A DNA stretch of 37,033 nucleotides. Source: Planctomycetota bacterium (GTDB lineage Bacteria > Planctomycetota > Phycisphaerae > Sedimentisphaerales > UBA12454). This document shows, one piece after another, positions 31,919-37,033 of the stretch. A program made the position numbers and the translations under genes. A model generated the notes under the pieces. That model had not been told where the DNA came from. It saw only the letters and a list, made by a program, of their open reading frames with translations, and did not search any database. Location of the stretch: the NCBI GenBank assembly GCA_022705345.1, contig JAKJEQ010000008.1, forward strand, positions 1-37,033, written 5' to 3'. How positions within the stretch are numbered: position 1 is the stretch's first letter; every line of letters begins with the position of its first letter.

Positions 31919-33214
31919 TTACAGTTTGTTTATTGTAAGTCCCGAAAAAATTTTGGGATAAAAAAACGTTGATTTCTGAGGCATTTTTTCATTTGCCGCG
32001 GCGACTGCTCGGACCTGTTCGACTTTAGTAGGATTCATAAAGAACAGTACCTGCTTTTCGCCGCTGTCAACTTTGCCTATCGCCTCATCGAGCGCTTCTC
32101 CGATGTCCTTTATGTACTCTATGTTCGCCTCGCCCGCAAGAGCCTGATCGCCAATTCCCAGGATTCCTTCAAGGATCAGCTTATGCAAAACGACAACATC
32201 GAGAGATTTGGATGCGTCACTCATCGGCAGTGCACTAACGGCATTTTTGTTCTTTAGCATTATGTAATAGAAATCTTTGCCGTCATAAATGCCGAAAGCG
32301 TTTTCGCCTTTTTCAAAAGACCTTGACATTCTTTTCTGCATCAGGTGCAGCGCTTTATCTTTAGACTCTTTGTACTCGAACTGCGTTATTTTGAAATCTT
32401 TCTTGAGCTTATTAATCAAATCATCGGTATTGTAATTGCTCAAATTGCCAACCAGCCTGTGAGTCGGCAGCACAACAAGTCCTTCGTTATGCATATTAAC
32501 AAACGCAATCATAAGCCATTGAGCGTTTGGATTTTTTGTGAGATTGTAATAGTTCAGCGCCGTCTCATAACGATGGTGGCCGTCAGCGATTAAGCCTTCT
32601 TTTTGAGCCATCATTGTTTGAATTTGCGCAATTTCATCGGGTGAATCGACGGCAAATAACTGGTGCGTGACGCCATCGTCATCGGTAAATTTAATCAGGC
32701 TTTTGTTTTGGGCGGCCCTCTTAATTATCTTGTCCGCAATGGTTTGCGAGTCATCATATAACATAAACACAAGTTCAAACTGCGCTTTTGTCGCCATCGT
32801 TAGTTTCAATCTATCGGCCTTGGGGCCATCAAGCGTCTTTTCGTGGGGCTGAACGCCGGAGCCGAATTGCGCAAGTTTTGAAAGGGCGATAAAGCCGCTG
32901 CGCTCGTATTTTTTGCCGGCGAGGTCGAATTCCTGCACGTAAGCGTAAATGGTTGGCCTGTCATCCTGCTTAAGGGCATTTTCCTTTATCCAGTTATTAA
33001 GATAATCGGCTGCGCGGGTGTATTGATTGTTGCCTTCGTTGTCGGTATCTTCTTTTTTGCCAAGGATTACGCGAACAATGTTGTGTTCGTTCTGTTTATA
33101 GAGCTTTTCCTGTTGGGCAGGATTGATAACATCGTAGGGCGGGGCAATACATTTGCCGCTGTCGCAGACAATGTCGGAATTAAATCTGTATGCTTTAAAT
33201 CCTTTTATTTCCAT
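31919..33214 (-). CDS. DUF1015 family protein
   Basis: A 431-residue soluble protein with the full DUF1015 pattern: CIAPPYDVINPAQQEKL near the N-terminus, QPHEKTLDGPKADRL (122-136), the signature LIADGHHRYETALNY with DGHHR at 211-215, and VLPTHRLV. The DGHHR segment recalls box II of the ParB/sulfiredoxin fold, which also includes a free-serine kinase. With the adjacent class V aminotransferase this suggests a role in serine metabolism, perhaps in phosphoserine/serine interconversion; that is inference. AAGGA lies ten bases before the ATG. Confidence 0.85.
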   Translation of the reverse strand: MEIKGFKAYRFNSDIVCDSGKCIAPPYDVINPAQQEKLYKQNEHNIVRVILGKKEDTDNEGNNQYTRAADYLNNWIKENALKQDDRPTIYAYVQEFDLAGKKYERSGFIALSKLAQFGSGVQPHEKTLDGPKADRLKLTMATKAQFELVFMLYDDSQTIADKIIKRAAQNKSLIKFTDDDGVTHQLFAVDSPDEIAQIQTMMAQKEGLIADGHHRYETALNYYNLTKNPNAQWLMIAFVNMHNEGLVVLPTHRLVGNLSNYNTDDLINKLKKDFKITQFEYKESKDKALHLMQKRMSRSFEKGENAFGIYDGKDFYYIMLKNKNAVSALPMSDASKSLDVVVLHKLILEGILGIGDQALAGEANIEYIKDIGEALDEAIGKVDSGEKQVLFFMNPTKVEQVRAVAAANEKMPQKSTFFYPKIFSGLTINKL

Positions 33215-33387
33215 CTATGGTAAGTCCTTAAATTCTATTAAAACAAATCAAACAGGTAAGAATTTTACTCGAAAGAATTTTATATTGCAATAGGTGAATA
33301 ATAAAATTACAAAAAAATTTTATCAAGTGGCATTAAGTCACGATTACGATAAAATATATGTTCTATTTGTCACAATATTGTTGTTTC

Positions 33388-33416
33388 TTTACAATCACAC
33401 ATTCAGGTTTTAGAAT
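33388..33416 (+). promoter_or_regulatory. Sigma-70 promoter of the zinc-ribbon gene
   Basis: TTTACA (33388-33393) and TAGAAT (33411-33416), each one base off consensus, are 17 bases apart. The predicted start is about 20 bases before the GTG codon, with AGGAG in between. An inverted repeat TTTTATC/GATAAAA lies upstream at 33318-33354. Confidence 0.65.
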
Positions 33417-33442
33417 GTGGTTTACGTTTCAGGAGAATAATT

Positions 33443-33787
33443 GTGTATTGCCCGAACTGCGGGATAGAAAATCCTGTTGATGAAAAGGTTTGTATTTCAT
33501 GCTCGACTGAGCTGCCGGTAATCCAGGATGAGCCGCCGCCATTTGCAAAAACAAGCACACTTGCAATTTGGGCGTTTGTACTGGGGATAATGGGGCTGTT
33601 TTCCTTTTTGGTAACTTCACTGCCTGCAATAGTTTGCGGTATTATAAGCCTGGTAAAAATCAGCAAAAGTTGCGGCAGATTGAAGGGGAAGGGATTGGCG
33701 ATTGCCGGAATCGTAATTTCAGCTATCGGAATCATTGTCATACCAACGCTGTGCTTTATTACGGCATTGATATTCAGACAAAATTAA
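33443..33787 (+). CDS. Zinc-ribbon and DUF4190 membrane protein
   Basis: A 114-residue protein. The first 20 residues form a zinc ribbon, CPNCG...CISCS (two CxxC pairs). A short Pro-rich linker (QDEPPPFAKTS) follows, then a DUF4190-like part with two hydrophobic helices (LAIWAFVLGIMGLFSFLVTSLPAIVCGIISL and GKGLAIAGIVISAIGIIVIPTLCFI). The start is GTG at 33443, supported by AGGAG and a clear promoter. The cytoplasmic ribbon and membrane helices suggest a sensor or assembly role; function is unknown. It converges on the polyprenyl synthetase gene with an eight-base gap. Confidence 0.82.
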   Translation: MYCPNCGIENPVDEKVCISCSTELPVIQDEPPPFAKTSTLAIWAFVLGIMGLFSFLVTSLPAIVCGIISLVKISKSCGRLKGKGLAIAGIVISAIGIIVIPTLCFITALIFRQN

Positions 33788-33795
33788 AGATGTGT

Positions 33796-34656
33796 TTATA
33801 TAATTAGGGATGTAAAATTTTTCAGGGCGGATGCGGCGGGGGTGTCGGCGAATATTTTAAGAGAAGATAAAGCCTTGTTTCGATATTCATCGATTTTTGA
33901 TTTCGTGAAATCGATACTTTTTAGAATCGGGAGGGTAGGGATTTTGTTTTCGAAATCTCTTCCGGCGGTTTTGCCGGTGTTTGCCTCCGCTCCGAAGACA
34001 TCACTTAAATCATCAGCAATCTGGAATGCCATTCCCAGGTTCAGGCCGAAGTCGTATAAAGCATTGCAGGATGTTGCATCGGCATTTGAAATTATTCCGC
34101 CGAGAAGAGCGCTGTTTGCGAAGAAGACGGCGGTTTTCTTTTCGATGATATTCAGATAATCATCGACAGTGATCTTGAAATCGCCGCGGCAGGAGCTTTG
34201 TAGCATTTCGCCGATGCAGACAGTTTCGGCAGTTTCGGCGAGGATTTTGTTTATGTCGTTTCTTTGCAGTGAAGTAGTAATAGAAAAAGCTCTGCTCAGA
34301 AGAAAATCGCCGAGCAGAACGGCAAGGTTCGGACCCCATAAACTGTTTGCGGTCGGCTGATGTCTTCGGAACAAGCTGTTGTCTATAACGTCATCGTGCA
34401 GCAGGGTCGCGGCGTGAATCATTTCAATGACGCCTCCGATGCTGATGTGCAGCGGGCTGATATCGCCAAAGATTTTCGCTGACAAGAGCAGGACGGACGA
34501 GCGGAGCATTTTGCCCTGACGGTTCCTGATATAATCGATGTACTGCGCGAGCCGGGGGTCTGAGCTTTGAAGCTGATTAGAGAGAAAATCGCGGGTTTGA
34601 GCGAGCTGGTCGGCAATGAGCGCAGAGTAACCGGATGTTGATTTCAGGTCGGACAT
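33796..34656 (-). CDS. Polyprenyl diphosphate synthetase, short form
   Basis: Trans-isoprenyl diphosphate synthase, making the C40-C50 chains of quinones or related lipids from farnesyl- and isopentenyl diphosphate. The first Asp-rich motif is LLHDDVID (DDVID at 88-92) followed by RR; the second is FQIADDLSDV (DDLSD at 215-219), and GKTAGRDFENKIPTLPIL follows. At 286 residues it is about 35 shorter than usual: after TLPIL the chain passes almost directly to the final helix (IDEYRNKALSSL). It lies four bases after ilvE without its own ribosome site, so translation is coupled. Confidence 0.87.
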   Translation of the reverse strand: MSDLKSTSGYSALIADQLAQTRDFLSNQLQSSDPRLAQYIDYIRNRQGKMLRSSVLLLSAKIFGDISPLHISIGGVIEMIHAATLLHDDVIDNSLFRRHQPTANSLWGPNLAVLLGDFLLSRAFSITTSLQRNDINKILAETAETVCIGEMLQSSCRGDFKITVDDYLNIIEKKTAVFFANSALLGGIISNADATSCNALYDFGLNLGMAFQIADDLSDVFGAEANTGKTAGRDFENKIPTLPILKSIDFTKSKIDEYRNKALSSLKIFADTPAASALKNFTSLII

Positions 34657-34660
34657 ATTT

Positions 34661-35527
34661 TTATTTTGCTCGGCCGTGCGCGTACTCGAAGAATTTTTTC
34701 CTTAATAATTGCGTCACAGGGCCGGGCTTGCCATCGGCGATTCTTCGGCCGTCAATTTCGACAACGCCAATGACTTCGGCGGCTGTGCCGGTAAGGAAAA
34801 ATTCATCTGCGACGTAGAGGTCGAAACGGGTAAGGTTTTTCTGGACGACTTCGATATTTTCGGCTGCGGCAAGGCTCATGACGACATTGCGGGTAATTCC
34901 TTCGAGCGAGCCTGCCTGAATGGGGGGCGTGCAGAGAACGCTGTTTTTGACGACGAAGATGTTGTCGCCAGATGCTTCGGCAACGAAGCCTTCGTGATTG
35001 AACATAATTGCTTCTGAAACGCCTGCGTCTATTGATTCGATTTTGGCCAGCACATTGTTGAGATAGTTAAGGCTCTTAACCTGCGGAGGAATTGCCAGCG
35101 GGTGGTTGCGGATTGTGCAGGCACTGACGACTTTGAGGCCTGTTTCGTAGAGTTCCTGCGGGTATAGCTGGATTTTGTCGGCGATGATGATTATCTGGGG
35201 TTTGTTACAGTTAAACGGGTTAATTCCCAGAGTTCCTACGCCTCTTGTAACGACGAGGCGTATGTAGCCGTCAACGATATTGTTTGCGCGGACGGTGTCC
35301 TGAGTAGCTTTCGCGAGGTCGTTTATAGACATTCCGATATTGAGGCGTATGACTTTTGCGGATTCGTACAGTCTTTTGAGGTGAGCATCGAGTTCGAATA
35401 CTTTGGAACTGTAAACGCGGATGCCTTCGAAAACACCGTCGCCATATAGCAAACCATGATCGAAAACGCTGATTTTGGCGTCTTTTTCATCGACAAGTCC
35501 GTCGTTAAGCCAAATTTTTAATGCCAT
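34661..35527 (-). CDS. ilvE: Branched-chain amino acid aminotransferase
   Basis: Fold-type IV PLP aminotransferase for leucine, isoleucine and valine, 288 residues. Motifs: ISVFDHGLLYGDGVFEGIRVY at the N-terminus, YIRLVVTRGVGTLG, the PLP lysine in VKSLNYLNNVLA (Lys151), EAIMFNHEGFVAEASGDNIF, GSLEGITRNVV and EFFLTGTAAEVIGV. D-amino acid aminotransferases share this fold, but the ArgGly-rich loop and the NYLNN segment favour IlvE. CGGAG precedes the ATG. The next gene, four bases on, is polyprenyl synthetase. Confidence 0.88.
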   Translation of the reverse strand: MALKIWLNDGLVDEKDAKISVFDHGLLYGDGVFEGIRVYSSKVFELDAHLKRLYESAKVIRLNIGMSINDLAKATQDTVRANNIVDGYIRLVVTRGVGTLGINPFNCNKPQIIIIADKIQLYPQELYETGLKVVSACTIRNHPLAIPPQVKSLNYLNNVLAKIESIDAGVSEAIMFNHEGFVAEASGDNIFVVKNSVLCTPPIQAGSLEGITRNVVMSLAAAENIEVVQKNLTRFDLYVADEFFLTGTAAEVIGVVEIDGRRIADGKPGPVTQLLRKKFFEYAHGRAK

Positions 35528-35550
35528 AAATACTCCGTAAAATAAAATTA

Positions 35551-35636
35551 AAATTGAAGAATTAAGATTGAAAATTTGTGGAACCGCCTGCGGCGGGGGA
35601 AATTAAAATCTTCAATATTCAATCTTCAATACTCAA
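35551..35636. repeat. Palindromic element reaching into the ABC ATPase stop codon
   Basis: ATTGAAGAATTAAGATTGAA (near 35551) is roughly inverted in TTCAATATTCAATCTTCAAT (near 35612). Between them is a CCGCC-TGC-GGCGG hairpin (35582-35594). The element includes the last codons and TGA of the ABC ATPase gene. The CCGCCTGCG core also occurs in the element at 6706-6923. Confidence 0.5.
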
Positions 35637-36331
35637 TTTGTGGTGACTTTACCGTCAACCAATTTTATAATTCGCTGTGCCTTAGCGGCTATCCTGTCAT
35701 CGTGGGTGACCATGACGATGGTTTGGCCGGCGGAATTCAGCTTTTCAAAGACCCTTAAAATATCATTTCCCGTCTCAGAGTCAAGGTTTCCTGTAGGTTC
35801 ATCGGCTAAAATCACATCGGGCTGATTGATTAAAGCACGTGCGATTGCGACTCTTTGGCGTTCGCCGCCCGAGAGCTGGAAAGGCCGATGTTCGATTCTG
35901 CCTGATAAACCCAATTCATTCAATAACTTAAGAGCAGTTGTTTTAGCGTTTTTTGAGCGGAAGAGCCATCCGAGGGCGCCTGAACTTACCATAGGCGAAA
36001 GCAGGACATTTTGCAGGACGGTCAATTCGTCCAATAAATGATAGAACTGGAAGACAAAACCTATTTTTTTGTTTCTGAAGTCGTTTATTTTAGCGTTATT
36101 GAAGGCGAAAATGTCGCTGCCTTCGAAGAGGACGGTTCCGGAGTCTGGCTTATCGAGCGCGCCGAGGATGTGCAGGAGTGTGCTTTTTCCGCTGCCTGAA
36201 GCGCCGGTAACGGCGACGAACTCGCCCTTTGCGACGGCAAGGTCAACGCCTTTAAGGACTTCCAGTCGGGTGGCACCCATTTTGTAAGCTTTAAAAAGCT
36301 GTTTGCAAGATAGTATTAAATCGGTATCCAT
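35633..36331 (-). CDS. ABC transporter ATP-binding protein (LolD/MacB type)
   Basis: A 232-residue ATPase of the lipoprotein-release/macrolide-export class. Walker A is GASGSGKST (43-51), the Q-loop lies in FVFQFYHLLDELTVLQNV, the signature is LSGGERQR (153-160), Walker B is VILADEPTGNLD (173-184) and the switch His is in MVTHDDRIA. It would power a FtsX-like permease, but no permease gene lies in the window; it may be upstream or elsewhere. LolD would fit with a lipoprotein-bearing outer membrane. The start is ATG with only AAGAAA ahead of it. Confidence 0.88.
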   Translation of the reverse strand: MDTDLILSCKQLFKAYKMGATRLEVLKGVDLAVAKGEFVAVTGASGSGKSTLLHILGALDKPDSGTVLFEGSDIFAFNNAKINDFRNKKIGFVFQFYHLLDELTVLQNVLLSPMVSSGALGWLFRSKNAKTTALKLLNELGLSGRIEHRPFQLSGGERQRVAIARALINQPDVILADEPTGNLDSETGNDILRVFEKLNSAGQTIVMVTHDDRIAAKAQRIIKLVDGKVTTN

Positions 36332-36629
36332 TTTCTTGATGATAAATTATAGGCCAAAAAGAAGCAAATAAAAACGAGCACGGCAGGTAATGGGAAAAGT
36401 CAAAATAGAAAATTAAAAAATGGTTTATATTTTGGGATGGAGTTTTATAATGATTAATGGAAGAGCGAAACGAAGAAACAAACGAGATTCTTCATTCCTG
36501 CAACGGGACTTCGTTCAGAATAACTTTAACTATTTTAGATTTAAATATATATGGCAGAAAAAGGATTTAGTCACCTGCCCCGCACCTTTTGAAAAGATGC
36601 GGCGGGCTTTAAAGGAATAAAAGTTTGTT
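36332..36629. other. Intergenic region before dnaE
   Basis: A 298-base gap between the divergent ABC ATPase and dnaE. It contains a GAGATTCTTC...GTTCAGAATAAC unit at about 36484-36524 that looks like a dispersed bacterial intergenic repeat. It also holds a GCCCCGCA/TGCGGCGGGC hairpin at about 36578-36607. A 56-codon frame beginning at 36450 covers both; it is judged an unlikely gene. Confidence 0.4.
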
Positions 36630-37033
36630 ATGCCAGCAGAAGAAGGAACAAAAAATATAACATCGGAAAAAGTGCGGGGCTTCGCACACCTGCATCTTCA
36701 CACCCAATATTCATTATTGGATGGGGCGATTACGCCAAAGAAGCTGTTTGCCAAGTGCGCGGCGGATGGGCAGACATCGGCGGCGATAACCGATCACATC
36801 CTGCTGCTGGCGGAGAATAATACTGGATATAAAAATCTGCTCAAGCTGGCGAGCATCGGATATACGGAAGGATTTTACTACCGGCCGAGAATCGATAAGG
36901 AAGTATTAGCGGAGTTTAATGAGGGGATAATTTGCGCGACGGCGTGTCTCAAGGGCGAAGTCAATGTAATGCTTGCGAAGCAGGATGTTGAGGCGGCGAA
37001 GCGTGCGGTTGAAGATTATCTGAAAATTTTCGG
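36630..37033 (+). CDS. dnaE: DNA polymerase III alpha subunit, partial, with PHP gap
   Basis: The N-terminal 134 codons of the replicative polymerase, cut by the window end. The PHP domain opens with FAHLHLHTQYSLLDGAITPK, then QTSAAITDH (48-56). The next residues are ILLLAENNTGYKNLLKLASIGYTEGFYYRPRID, which belong well downstream in the family. About 55-60 residues that normally lie between ITDH and HL.LLA (the GNLFGA..FY, GIKPI.G.E.Y stretch) are absent without a frameshift. That removes the Glu metal ligand of the PHP site. AAAGGA is 13 bases before the ATG. Confidence 0.85.
   Translation, partial: MPAEEGTKNITSEKVRGFAHLHLHTQYSLLDGAITPKKLFAKCAADGQTSAAITDHILLLAENNTGYKNLLKLASIGYTEGFYYRPRIDKEVLAEFNEGIICATACLKGEVNVMLAKQDVEAAKRAVEDYLKIF

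Noticed and set aside
36450-36620. 56-codon frame with a TGGAG site ahead of dnaE
   Set aside because: It is basic and low in domain character and covers a GAGATTCTTC...GTTCAGAATAAC repeat and a GC-rich hairpin; it looks like a translated repeat rather than a gene, though it cannot be fully excluded.

Overview
The window reads as a stretch of a moderately AT-rich, Gram-negative chromosome, most likely a Planctomycetota bacterium of the Phycisphaerae/Sedimentisphaerales type. This placement is an inference. It rests on secreted proteins ending in the 'GDFNxDxxVNFEDFxxxAxxWL' dockerin-like pair common in that group, lipid A synthesis (lpxB), an ECF sigma/zinc-finger anti-sigma pair, a DUF1844 protein and a divergent MnmE. 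No rRNA, tRNA, insertion sequence, prophage or CRISPR array was seen. Nearly all genes are housekeeping or small accessory genes, with short Shine-Dalgarno-led spacings and many hairpin terminators.

Layout. 1-5.6 kb: partial TSUP transporter (-); then a + strand run of a membrane protein, dus, smpB, dinD, a DUF1844 protein and trpC; then convergent lpxB. 5.7-7.9 kb: tandem paralogous secreted dockerin-like proteins separated by a nested inverted-repeat element. 8-12.5 kb: metallophosphoesterase, yidC, mnmE, and a small HxxH/CPIC/dockerin protein behind a promoter-operator. 12.5-14.6 kb: dnaK (-) with a sigma-54-type promoter. 14.8-16.5 kb: pyruvoyl arginine decarboxylase, agmatinase and a Cys-rich microprotein. 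16.5-19.1 kb: DUF6263 protein, a second Cys-rich microprotein, and a PadR-led membrane operon whose second gene carries an in-frame amber codon. 19.2-21.3 kb: anti-sigma and ECF sigma. 21.3-24.3 kb: lipoprotein, xylA, parB. 24.3-25.05 kb: AT-rich gap with two perfect parS sites. 25-28.6 kb: glyA, a degenerate Gfo/Idh/MocA protein, an HD hydrolase and a cupin. 28.6-30.6 kb: a structured-RNA candidate, a B12-binding radical SAM protein and a small lipoprotein. 30.7-33.2 kb: class V aminotransferase and DUF1015 protein. 33.4-37 kb: zinc-ribbon/DUF4190 protein, polyprenyl synthetase, ilvE, an ABC ATPase and the start of dnaE.

How genes work together. PvlArgDC and agmatinase form an arginine-agmatine-putrescine route. 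The class V aminotransferase, DUF1015 protein and glyA point to serine/glycine metabolism. ParB with two parS sites, plus yidC and mnmE about 12 kb away, suggests the origin-proximal part of the chromosome, although no DnaA-box cluster was found and parA is not adjacent. Sigma and anti-sigma form one signalling pair; PadR and its membrane genes form another.

The most notable signals are: the -24/-12 promoter plus upstream dyad before dnaK; the 7-1-7 palindrome on the promoter of the CPIC/dockerin gene; the amber-interrupted HAAS/Gly-repeat gene and its shared palindromes; the two Cys-rich microproteins; a three-way-junction RNA candidate; and three proteins (TSUP, polyprenyl synthetase, DnaE) that appear to lack internal segments in frame.
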